NCBI GenBank assembly: GCA_017646185.1
Contig: JAGCNA010000105.1
Span: 1 to 6,375 of the forward strand
Direction of reading: 5' to 3'
DNA from: Clostridia bacterium
GTDB lineage: Bacteria > Bacillota > Clostridia > Oscillospirales > CAG-382
Length of the DNA stretch: 6,375 bases
Shown: positions 1 to 5,172 of the stretch, in pieces
How the letters are laid out: each line of letters opens with the position of its first letter
Numbering within the stretch: the stretch's first letter is position 1
Notes under the pieces: generated by a model
Databases searched by the model: none
Seen by the model: the letters and a program-made list of their open reading frames with translations, nothing else
Told to the model about the DNA's origin: nothing
Made by a program: the position numbers and the translations under genes

Positions 1-28
1 AAAAAGAAAAAAGGGCAAAAAATTGCCC
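1..28 (-). terminator. Intrinsic terminator of the folT-folC operon
   Basis: Read on the minus strand, a GGGCAA / TTGCCC stem (23-28 with 13-18) encloses a four-base T loop. It is followed at once by a T-rich tract interrupted by one C (12 down to 1). It begins about ten bases after the folC stop codon, where a Rho-independent terminator of the operon is expected. The stem is only six base pairs but the U-tract is long. Confidence 0.88.
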
Positions 29-38
29 GAATTTCATT

Positions 39-1310
39 TTATATAATATTATCTACCGCTTGTTTTATATCGCCGATCATATAAAGGGAGCCGAAAGCAA
101 GAACAGCTCCTTCGGATTCTGCTGCGGAAACGGCTTTCTCCACGCCTTCACTGATCGTTTCGCATGCGGTTATAGGCTTTCCGTACACCAAAAGCTTTTT
201 ACCAAGTTCTTTAGCGGGAAGCGCACGGGGAGACGGAGGAGTTACAAGAATAAACTCCTTTACGTAAGGAGCGATAAGGTCATACATAGCGGCGTAATCC
301 TTATCTGCCAGAACTCCGGTCAGAACGGTCAAGCGTGTATCGGGGAAATAACTGCGTATGTTCTCTGCCAATGCTTCCATACACTGGGGGTTATGACCGC
401 CGTCAACGATAAACAACGGTTCTTTACGCAGTACCTCGAATCTGCCCTGCCACACGGCGTTTAAAAGCCCTTTACGGACATTTTCTTCCGTAACAGAAAA
501 TCCTCTTTCTGCAAGTTTTTTTACCGCAGTAAGAGCCGTAGCGGCGTTACAGCGCTGATGGGAACCCAAAAGTCCGGTGGAAAGTGATTTATATTCCGCC
601 CAATCAAATACCTGACCGTCAATGGATGCGGAAATGGGATTGATCGAATCAAAATCAACTACGGTATACGGAATGTCAAGAGATACGCACTTTTGTTTTA
701 TAACCTCTACAGCGCTGGGGTGGGAGGGATATATTACGCAATCGCTTCCCCTTTTGAGTATTCCCGATTTTGTTAAAGCGATCTTCTCAACAGTATCGCC
801 CAGATAATCGGTATGATCAAGTCCTATATTTGTAAAAACAGCCACTTCGGGCGATGGAATTACGTTTGTCGCGTCAAATTCACCGCCCATACCTGCTTCA
901 AGTACAACGATATCGCACTTACAGCGGTAAAAATATTCAAAGGCTACGGCGGTAACCAATTCAAATTCCGTGGGGCGGTCTTCCATTGAATCCGCAAAGG
1001 GTTTTATATATTCGGTTATTTCAGCAAGACATTCATCGGAAATCATTTCTCCGTTTATCTGTATGCGTTCGTTAAAGGAAACGATAAACGGTGAGGTATA
1101 CATTCCCGCTTTATAGCCTGCCGTTTTGAGCACGGAAGTCATAATTGAAGCTGTGGAACCTTTTCCGTTGGTTCCCACTATATGAACGTATTTAAGCTTT
1201 TGCTCGGGATTTCCGATAAGGGACAGCAGTTTGCTGATTCTGGAAAGTCCGGGTACACTTCCCTTCCAGCATACGGAATGTATATATTCAAGTGCTTCGT
1301 TATAATTCAT
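39..1310 (-). CDS. folC: Bifunctional folylpolyglutamate synthase / dihydrofolate synthase
   Basis: This is a 423-residue Mur-ligase-family enzyme of normal FolC length. The family joins L-glutamate to dihydropteroate and/or to reduced folates with ATP in the cytoplasm; polyglutamylation traps folate in the cell. Visible motifs are the ATP-binding loop HIVGTNGKGST (43-53), TSPFIVSFNERI (72-83), LEAGMGGEFDATN (138-150), GLDHTDYLGDT (163-173), the KSGI lysine (181) where the family carries a carbamylated lysine, HQRCNAATA (251-259), GRFEV (289-293), DGGHNP (303-308, usually DGAHNP), and GSLYMIGDI near the C-terminus. The frame stays open 27 codons upstream, but that part lies inside folT. The ATG at 1310 has an AAGGA site eight bases upstream and starts the conserved MNYNEALEYI. 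It begins one base after the folT stop, so translational coupling is likely. Whether it has both activities cannot be told from sequence alone. Confidence 0.96.
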   Translation of the reverse strand: MNYNEALEYIHSVCWKGSVPGLSRISKLLSLIGNPEQKLKYVHIVGTNGKGSTASIMTSVLKTAGYKAGMYTSPFIVSFNERIQINGEMISDECLAEITEYIKPFADSMEDRPTEFELVTAVAFEYFYRCKCDIVVLEAGMGGEFDATNVIPSPEVAVFTNIGLDHTDYLGDTVEKIALTKSGILKRGSDCVIYPSHPSAVEVIKQKCVSLDIPYTVVDFDSINPISASIDGQVFDWAEYKSLSTGLLGSHQRCNAATALTAVKKLAERGFSVTEENVRKGLLNAVWQGRFEVLRKEPLFIVDGGHNPQCMEALAENIRSYFPDTRLTVLTGVLADKDYAAMYDLIAPYVKEFILVTPPSPRALPAKELGKKLLVYGKPITACETISEGVEKAVSAAESEGAVLAFGSLYMIGDIKQAVDNII

Positions 1311-1311
1311 T

Positions 1312-1875
1312 TTATGCTTCCTTTTCTGTTTGCCAAAGCTTGGCGGCGGTAAATACTTTGGATTTATATAAAATCCATACCAAGATAACATCGATAACGT
1401 AGGTTATGCCGTATTGAACGGAGCGGGTGGCGAGTTTTGTAAGAAAATATGCAGTTTTTGCTTCACCGCCGTAAACCAAGGCAAGTGCAAAGCTTTGCCA
1501 CAGTATACAAGCCAAAAGAATATAAGGTAAATATGCAACGGCGATTCGGAAAATGCTTGTCTTTTTAACAAGATATCGTCTGAACAATCCTGCTGTCAGG
1601 CCGCATATAACGGGGGGCAGACAAAAAAGCGGATTGTAACCGAAAGGCGAAAACAGACAGCCGATAAGGTCGGAAAGAAATCCCACAGCTGCTCCCGCAA
1701 CGGGTCCGAACAGCATGCCGGAAACGAAAATCGGCACCGCTTCAAGAGAAAAACGGCTGGACTCCTCGGGTACGATGGACATAAGACGTGCCATTACAAC
1801 GGCGATAGCGATCATCATTGCACAGCATACCATAGTACGCAAAGAAAACAGCGTGCTTTTTTTGGTTTTGGGCAT
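1312..1875 (-). CDS. folT: Folate-specific ECF transporter substrate-binding (S) component, FolT-like
   Basis: This 187-residue, very hydrophobic protein has about five or six membrane segments, roughly at residues 14-35, 44-66, 82-98, 110-132 and 150-170. The N-terminus (KTKKSTLFSLRTM), the segment EAVPIFVSGMLFGPVAGAAVGFLSDLIG (45-72) and the length fit S components of energy-coupling factor transporters. These bind a vitamin and borrow a shared EcfA/EcfA'/EcfT module, which is not encoded here. The folate assignment rests mainly on context: a THF riboswitch directly upstream and folC one base downstream. The start ATG is seven bases after a strong AGGAGG site, and that site is part of a regulatory hairpin. 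Another vitamin S component is possible on fold alone, but the context makes folate much more likely. Confidence 0.92.
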   Translation of the reverse strand: MPKTKKSTLFSLRTMVCCAMMIAIAVVMARLMSIVPEESSRFSLEAVPIFVSGMLFGPVAGAAVGFLSDLIGCLFSPFGYNPLFCLPPVICGLTAGLFRRYLVKKTSIFRIAVAYLPYILLACILWQSFALALVYGGEAKTAYFLTKLATRSVQYGITYVIDVILVWILYKSKVFTAAKLWQTEKEA

Positions 1876-1876
1876 A

Positions 1877-1906
1877 AAAAAGCCTCCTTTTCAAAATGAG
1901 AGGAGG
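1877..1906 (-). promoter_or_regulatory. Expression platform: Shine-Dalgarno-masking hairpin that also resembles a terminator
   Basis: On the minus strand, CCUCCU (1906-1901) pairs perfectly with AGGAGG (1888-1883), the folT Shine-Dalgarno sequence. A smaller inner UCA/UGA stem lies inside the loop. CUUUUUU follows the stem directly and runs into the folT start codon. The hairpin could therefore block ribosome binding, end transcription, or both. It lies just downstream of the THF aptamer and is presumably its output. The hairpin is seen in the sequence; the mechanism is inferred. Confidence 0.8.
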
Positions 1907-1912
1907 GAGGAA

Positions 1913-2028
1913 ACGGAAAAGCCGAACGCGGATGCGAACACAGTACCGCGGAGTAAACTCCTTCGCCCGGCGGCCTCACTCCCATCCTGCCGATACTTAA
2001 CGCACTGTATTCTACTCGTACTTTCCGT
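1913..2028 (-). promoter_or_regulatory. Tetrahydrofolate (THF) riboswitch aptamer
   Basis: The minus-strand leader of folT carries the conserved THF riboswitch blocks in order: GAGUAGA (2017-2011), GCGUUAAGU (2003-1995), AUGGGA (1985-1980), CGAAG (1965-1961), CGCGGU (1950-1945) and GCAUCC (1935-1930). Stems can be traced. P1 is ACGGAAAG (2028-2021) with CUUUUCCGU (1921-1913), with one bulged U. P2 is ACAGU (2008-2004) with ACUGU (1944-1940). P3 starts with CGGC (1992-1989) with GCCG (1974-1971). A further hairpin is GGAG-UUUA-CUCC (1961-1950). THF riboswitches sense reduced folates and typically control folT, folC or folE in Firmicutes, which matches the genes downstream. Stem labels and outer limits are approximate. 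Confidence 0.95.
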
Positions 2029-2044
2029 ATTTATTTACAAGTAT

Positions 2045-2072
2045 ATAATAAACATTTTTTCATAAAATTCAA
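2045..2072 (-). promoter_or_regulatory. Probable sigma-A promoter of the folT-folC operon
   Basis: On the minus strand, TTGAAT (2072-2067) and TATTAT (2050-2045) are separated by 16 bases. Transcription would start near 2038, about ten bases before the first P1 base of the THF riboswitch. This is the only good promoter-like pair between the upstream terminator and the aptamer. The 16-base spacer is one short of the optimum, and an AT-rich alternative -10 shifted by one or two bases is possible. Confidence 0.65.
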
Positions 2073-2092
2073 GTACTTATGCAAAGTTTTAT

Positions 2093-2120
2093 AAAAAAAG
2101 AAGCCGGTATGACCGACTTC
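2093..2120 (-). terminator. Intrinsic terminator of the spore coat gene pair
   Basis: On the minus strand GAAGUCGGU (2120-2112) pairs with ACCGGCUUC (2108-2100) over nine base pairs, with one G-U, around a three-base loop, followed by seven T (2099-2093). It begins five bases after the stop of the CotF-like gene and separates that unit from the folate promoter. Confidence 0.95.
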
Positions 2121-2125
2121 CGATA

Positions 2126-2377
2126 TTAACATCCCGAGCTGTATTTTTGCTTTAAGGTATCGATCTGCTGCTGTTCCGCTTTTGTAGAAGGATACCAGCC
2201 CTTGTTCGCCATAGCGGCGTACACCTCGTTCTGCATTTTCAAGGTATCGTTAAACGCCTTGGAAAATGCCGAATGAACCTGAGGAGTGGAGGATTCCACC
2301 GCACCATGCATTAAAAGATCGCATTCACCTTTTAAATTAAGCAAAAGATTTTCCATTAACTGTCTGTCATCAAGCAT
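2126..2377 (-). CDS. CotF-like spore coat family protein
   Basis: This 83-residue, mostly helical protein matches the coat F domain pattern. It has a helix with LMENLLLNLKGECDLLMHGAVES (7-29), then SAFSKAFNDTLKMQNEVYAAMANKGWYP (36-63), which contains the family's characteristic aromatic 'KGWYP' end to the second helix, and a short tail ending in Cys83. CotF-type proteins are made late in sporulation and are associated with the spore coat; the fold is ferritin-like. It is shorter than Bacillus CotF and carries a single domain, as is common for clostridial paralogues. The ATG is preceded by a GGGGGAG ribosome binding site that adjoins the end of the upstream gene 14 bases away, so the two genes are surely cotranscribed. 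The exact function in this organism is inferred from family resemblance. Confidence 0.85.
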   Translation of the reverse strand: MLDDRQLMENLLLNLKGECDLLMHGAVESSTPQVHSAFSKAFNDTLKMQNEVYAAMANKGWYPSTKAEQQQIDTLKQKYSSGC

Positions 2378-2391
2378 ATTTTCTCCCCCTT

Positions 2392-2565
2392 TTAAAGCAG
2401 CTTGTAAAGATCCGAAAAGGTATTTGCGTGCTTACTTGCTATTTCGGAAACCAATTCTTTAAGCTGTTTGTCCTGAATGATTTCGGCACACTGTGTGCAG
2501 GTTGCTTTGATCTGTTTTTCGTGACCGAGCGCATCTTCGATATAAAGAAGTTCTTTGGGTGACAT
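2392..2565 (-). CDS. Small helical protein, probable spore coat partner
   Basis: This 57-residue protein (MSPKELLYIEDALGHEKQIK...) is predicted to be two amphipathic helices, with the pattern LGHEKQIKATCTQCAEIIQDKQLKELVSEIASKHANTFSDLYKLL. The layout resembles one half of a ferritin-like hairpin, like the CotF-type neighbour. Small proteins of this kind often sit immediately before coat F-domain genes in Clostridia, which is the main reason to link it to spores. Two cysteines form a CTQC motif (18-21). The frame extends 15 codons upstream to a TTG at 2610, but that codon has no ribosome binding site, whereas the ATG at 2565 has GAGGT at good spacing. The shorter start is therefore preferred. 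Function is inferred, not shown. Confidence 0.78.
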   Translation of the reverse strand: MSPKELLYIEDALGHEKQIKATCTQCAEIIQDKQLKELVSEIASKHANTFSDLYKLL

Positions 2566-2572
2566 TGAATTT

Positions 2573-2577
2573 ACCTC
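2573..2577 (-). promoter_or_regulatory. Ribosome binding site deciding the start at 2565
   Basis: GAGGT on the minus strand lies about eight bases before the ATG at 2565. The upstream in-frame TTG at 2610 has only a T-rich sequence before it. This supports a 57-residue product over a 72-residue one. Confidence 0.75.
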
Positions 2578-2610
2578 ACTTTCTGTTAGTACACAGTAAG
2601 TTTTTCCCAA

Positions 2611-2649
2611 AAAAGTAAAAAATATGCACTGCCTTTAAAGGAGTGCATA
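2611..2649 (-). terminator. Intrinsic terminator after the cysteine-rich membrane protein gene
   Basis: An eight-base inverted repeat, TATGCACT (2623-2630) with AGTGCATA (2642-2649), encloses an 11-base loop containing the palindrome CTTTAAAG. On the minus strand it is followed by TTTTTT, AC and TTTTTT. It begins nine bases after the stop codon of the upstream gene (2658), so it ends that monocistronic transcript and insulates the coat pair. Confidence 0.85.
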
Positions 2650-2657
2650 AAAAACTG

Positions 2658-3419
2658 TTATTTTTTGGGGAACAAAATGTCCTTGTTCTTTTTTATAAAG
2701 CCACGAAGCTGCTTTTTGTGCCGACAAAGCTTTTCCGTGCAGTTGGCGCAGGAAAGACAAGCGTTTGTGGTTTCGGAGAACCGTTCGGGATGCGCACGCA
2801 CGGTTATTTCCCATACCAAAACCAATATCATAGATACGGCGAAAAGGCTTATGGCAAAAACGTTTCCGATAAATACCAAGGGAGTAAACATCATAGCATA
2901 ATCCCAATTATATATACGGCAGGTTACACAGCAACGGTTTTTCATAAACCAGGTCTGAAAAGGACAGAAGAACAGTATGCATATCATATCGCACACCGAA
3001 TATGCAAGGCTTATAAGAATAAGTATACCCGCATCAATAACACCGGTTAAATAAAGCGTGCCGAACACACCGTTCAATCCGACCCAAGCCAAAAATACCG
3101 CAAGGGTGGAACGCCAGGACGTAAGCTTTGTTTTGGGAGTTTCGGTGGGAACAAACCGTTTTTTAAACACCTTCTGGCACCCCGGGCTTTCAAGCCGTGA
3201 CGGGAAAAAGCGGAACAGCATTTCCACAAAAAATATTATCCACAAGGAAAGCAAAAACAGCTTGTTGTTTTCTATTCCCGCAAACAGCTCGCCTGGAAAG
3301 TTTATACGGCTGTAAATATAAACGCAAATTGCTGAAACAAGCAAAGCGGTTCTGCCCACAAGCTTTATACAATGAAGCACCGAAACCGGTGTTATTTTTT
3401 TTGTTTTATTTTCACTCAT
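2658..3419 (-). CDS. Cysteine-rich polytopic membrane protein of unknown function
   Basis: I do not recognise this 253-residue family. It has membrane segments near residues 22-38, 53-72, 104-126, 129-151 and a long hydrophobic stretch at 176-206 that may be one or two helices. The loop at 73-103 is basic and probably cytoplasmic. Thirteen cysteines occur, eight of them in two clusters. One follows the fourth segment (C152, C163, C164, C167 in CPFQTWFMKNRCCVTC, then RIYNWDY). The other is in the hydrophilic C-terminal tail (C221-x2-C224-x2-C227-x4-C232, then RH). These could bind metal or an iron-sulfur cluster or act as redox thiols, but no known motif fits exactly. The ATG at 3419 is chosen because it has an AGGTGG site and lies downstream of a strong promoter; the frame reaches an ATG at 3479, upstream of that promoter. 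The gene stands alone, between its own promoter and terminator. Confidence 0.82.
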   Translation of the reverse strand: MSENKTKKITPVSVLHCIKLVGRTALLVSAICVYIYSRINFPGELFAGIENNKLFLLSLWIIFFVEMLFRFFPSRLESPGCQKVFKKRFVPTETPKTKLTSWRSTLAVFLAWVGLNGVFGTLYLTGVIDAGILILISLAYSVCDMICILFFCPFQTWFMKNRCCVTCRIYNWDYAMMFTPLVFIGNVFAISLFAVSMILVLVWEITVRAHPERFSETTNACLSCANCTEKLCRHKKQLRGFIKKNKDILFPKK

Positions 3420-3424
3420 ATCTG

Positions 3425-3430
3425 CCACCT
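3425..3430 (-). promoter_or_regulatory. Ribosome binding site deciding the start at 3419
   Basis: AGGTGG on the minus strand lies five bases before the ATG at 3419. It is the only good ribosome binding site in the short predicted leader. Confidence 0.7.
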
Positions 3431-3447
3431 GAATTTTAACTTGCAAC

Positions 3448-3476
3448 ATTATAGCAGAAATATTTCCGAAATTCAA
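3448..3476 (-). promoter_or_regulatory. Near-consensus sigma-A promoter of the cysteine-rich membrane protein gene
   Basis: TTGAAT (3476-3471) and a perfect TATAAT (3453-3448) on the minus strand are separated by exactly 17 bases. Transcription would start near 3441, giving a leader of about 21 bases before the ATG at 3419. It suggests steady vegetative expression. Confidence 0.85.
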
Positions 3477-3525
3477 CAAAAAATATATTTAAACATAAAC
3501 TGAATATAAAAACATTGGAAAGCAG

Positions 3526-4140
3526 ATGGATATGAAACTTTACGAGCTTTTTAAAAGATGTTTATATATTCCCTATTTTCAGACAGGAAAAAGCGCAAAT
3601 TATGCCACGGAAATAAAAGACGGTATACTTTATTTATATTTTGAAAAATCCGACGGTGAAAACGATTGGAAAACCAATTTCGATTTCCCTGCAGTACCCT
3701 ATCGGCGAATGGGAAAAACAGTGTGGTTTGCTCACCGAGGATTTTTAAAAGTGTGGAAAGAGATAGAAGAAAAGGTAAAAGCGGATATTTTTAATAAAAA
3801 AATTGAAGGAATTACCTGCGTAGGCTATTCTCACGGTGCCGCAATTGCCGTGTTGTGCTTCGAATACGCTTGGTTTAACCGTCCGGACCTTAAAGAAAAT
3901 TTATTTGGTTACGGCTTTGGCTGTCCCCGTGTAATATGGGGAGAAATTCCCGATGACCGCTGGGAAAACTTTACGGTAGTGCGAAATATCGACGATACGG
4001 TCACTCACCTGCCTCCCGCAGTTTTGGGATATAAGCACGTAGGTAAAATACTGGAAATAGGACAAAAAGGACGGTATACGCCTATAGACGCACACCGTCA
4101 GGAAAACATATTAACGGAACTGAAAAAAATGGATATTTAA
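3526..4140 (+). CDS. Class 3 lipase-like alpha/beta hydrolase, cytoplasmic
   Basis: This 204-residue protein shows the lipase class 3 pattern. There is an oxyanion-region segment VWFAHRGFLKVWKEI (66-80), the nucleophile elbow GYSHG (100-104, Ser102) followed by AAIAVLCFEYAW, then FGYGFGCPRV (127-136), the acid segment VRNIDDTVTHLPP (152-164, Asp157 in the usual D-x-V position, Asp156 adjacent), and His190 in YTPIDAHRQENI as the likely catalytic base. All three triad members are therefore present. Family members hydrolyse ester bonds of acylglycerols or other lipids; the substrate here is unknown. No signal peptide or membrane segment is visible, so it is probably intracellular. GGAAAG (3517-3522) suits the ATG at 3532 (spacing nine) better than that at 3526 (spacing three), so the protein may lack its first two residues. 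A weak promoter (TTCAAC, 18 bases, TAAACT, 3472-3501) overlaps the divergent promoter's -35. The stop overlaps that of the convergent neighbour. Confidence 0.88.
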   Translation: MDMKLYELFKRCLYIPYFQTGKSANYATEIKDGILYLYFEKSDGENDWKTNFDFPAVPYRRMGKTVWFAHRGFLKVWKEIEEKVKADIFNKKIEGITCVGYSHGAAIAVLCFEYAWFNRPDLKENLFGYGFGCPRVIWGEIPDDRWENFTVVRNIDDTVTHLPPAVLGYKHVGKILEIGQKGRYTPIDAHRQENILTELKKMDI

Positions 4141-4712
4141 GCCTTTTCCACAGACAGTATCTCAAATGATGCGGAGTTGAACAGAATTACCGCTTTTTTC
4201 GCATACACTGTGTAATAATGACCGCCAACGGTACTGCTTAAAACCATACCGCCGTCAACTATCTGCTCTGCATCCTCAACACAGGATTTGGAAAAGTCGA
4301 TAATATTTATATCCTTTAAACCAAGCTTCTTTTTCCATTTTTCTTCGTATTTCGGCTTTGCAACAAACCATTTTTCAAAATTATCCAAAAGCTCGTTTTT
4401 ATAAACGGAAACCGCCTGTTCTGCAAAGGAATTTACTATTTCCTTTGCTGAATCAAGAGATTTGTATTGAACGTATATCTCGTAATTCTCAAGGCTCAAT
4501 CCGAAATTGGACCTCACACCGTTTCCCGTAGGGATAACCGTATGTTTAATGCCTTCTTGTTCAAAAATATCGCAGATCATTTCTCCGTTGGTCTGCTCGG
4601 TTTCCGCAAGAAAACAATAATCATCAGCACTGACAGTTCGAAGCTTTTTATTGCCGCAAAATTCGCAAACGCTGTCTTCGCAAAGATTATAACATTTTTC
4701 GCAGTAGTTCAT
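4137..4712 (-). CDS. Zinc-ribbon protein with DUF2007-like domain
   Basis: This 191-residue soluble protein starts with a cysteine knuckle, C4-x2-C7-x3-C11-x4-C16-x2-C19, typical of a small zinc ribbon (MNYCEKCYNLCEDSVCEFCGNK). Residues about 33-96 (FLAETEQTNGEMICDIFEQEGIKHTVI ... YEIYVQYKSLDSAKEIVNSF) resemble the DUF2007 'putative signal transducing protein' fold, a small alpha/beta domain with a buried-helix 'A.ii...Le..GI' pattern. The C-terminal half (about 105-191), with VDGGMVLSSTVGGHYYTVYAKKAVILFN, is not recognised. It probably binds Zn2+; no catalytic role can be assigned. The ATG has GAGGT six bases upstream. It follows the small membrane protein gene by 24 bases, so the two are likely cotranscribed and may act together. 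No terminator is seen after its stop, which lies inside the end of the lipase gene. Confidence 0.8.
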   Translation of the reverse strand: MNYCEKCYNLCEDSVCEFCGNKKLRTVSADDYCFLAETEQTNGEMICDIFEQEGIKHTVIPTGNGVRSNFGLSLENYEIYVQYKSLDSAKEIVNSFAEQAVSVYKNELLDNFEKWFVAKPKYEEKWKKKLGLKDINIIDFSKSCVEDAEQIVDGGMVLSSTVGGHYYTVYAKKAVILFNSASFEILSVEKA

Positions 4713-4736
4713 ATTTTACCTCGAATTCAAAAGAAA

Positions 4737-5081
4737 TCATACTCCGCCGGTTACGGTAACAAAAAGACCTGCGGCGGGCCAAAAACAGGCAATATAAAGA
4801 ATTGGGGAAAGAAAAATCCAGATCAGCCACAAAATGCGTCGAGGAGATTTGTCTATAAAGCACAAGACGGTTTTGATAAGGTTAAAGACAAAACTGATAA
4901 GTAAGGGTACGAGCGTAAAGATTATCGGCAAAAGGAGAAAGATCATAGCAGAAAATAAACCATCTGTAATCGAAGCGTTATCGGTATTTTTGTATATAAG
5001 GCAAAGTGTAATCTGCAGCAGACACACAAACGTATGCAAACCTTGAAAAGATAAAGAGACGATCGTAAAAGCTTTTTTCAT
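4737..5081 (-). CDS. Small membrane protein of unknown function
   Basis: I do not recognise this 114-residue hydrophobic protein. It has three likely membrane stretches at about 5-29, 43-76 (long enough for a re-entrant or bent helix) and 83-110, with a basic KSPRR turn (78-82) that is probably cytoplasmic. No conserved catalytic motif is visible. The chosen ATG at 5081 begins MKKAFTIVSLS and has AGAGGT six bases upstream. The frame continues 38 codons further to an ATG at 5195, but that would overlap the upstream gene and lacks support. The 91-base gap before it holds no terminator and only a poor promoter-like pair (TTGAAA at 5141-5136), so it may be read from the upstream genes. It probably partners the zinc-ribbon protein encoded 24 bases downstream. 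Confidence 0.72.
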   Translation of the reverse strand: MKKAFTIVSLSFQGLHTFVCLLQITLCLIYKNTDNASITDGLFSAMIFLLLPIIFTLVPLLISFVFNLIKTVLCFIDKSPRRILWLIWIFLSPILYIACFWPAAGLFVTVTGGV

Positions 5082-5087
5082 ATTTGT

Positions 5088-5093
5088 ACCTCT
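5088..5093 (-). promoter_or_regulatory. Ribosome binding site deciding the start at 5081
   Basis: AGAGGT on the minus strand lies six bases before the ATG at 5081. This favours the 114-residue form over a start at 5195. Confidence 0.7.
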
Positions 5094-5172
5094 TTTATAA
5101 GTCGTTTTCAGCACATACGGATATATTTTAACACTTTTCAATACTTGGATGGCAAACTTATAAATAACCCGA

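Noticed and set aside
60..464. Plus-strand open frame of 134 codons opposite folC
   Set aside because: It lies wholly antisense to a clearly conserved enzyme and shows no family motif; it is a shadow of folC.
2578..2635. Sporulation sigma factor (SigE, SigG or SigK) promoter before the coat pair
   Set aside because: A GCATATTTTTT stretch vaguely recalls a SigK or SigG -10, but it overlaps the upstream terminator and no matching -35 is visible, so I cannot support it.
2643..3050. Plus-strand open frame of 135 codons opposite the cysteine-rich membrane protein gene
   Set aside because: It starts inside the terminator hairpin region and its composition looks like the reverse of a real coding strand; the minus-strand gene has a promoter, ribosome site and terminator.
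4467..4904. Plus-strand open frame of 145 codons across two minus-strand genes
   Set aside because: It spans the gap between two well-supported minus-strand genes, each with a ribosome site, and has no recognisable domain.
5100..5172. Sigma-A promoter in the gap before the small membrane protein gene
   Set aside because: TTGAAA is good, but the sequence 17-18 bases downstream (GTATGT/TATGTG) is a poor -10.
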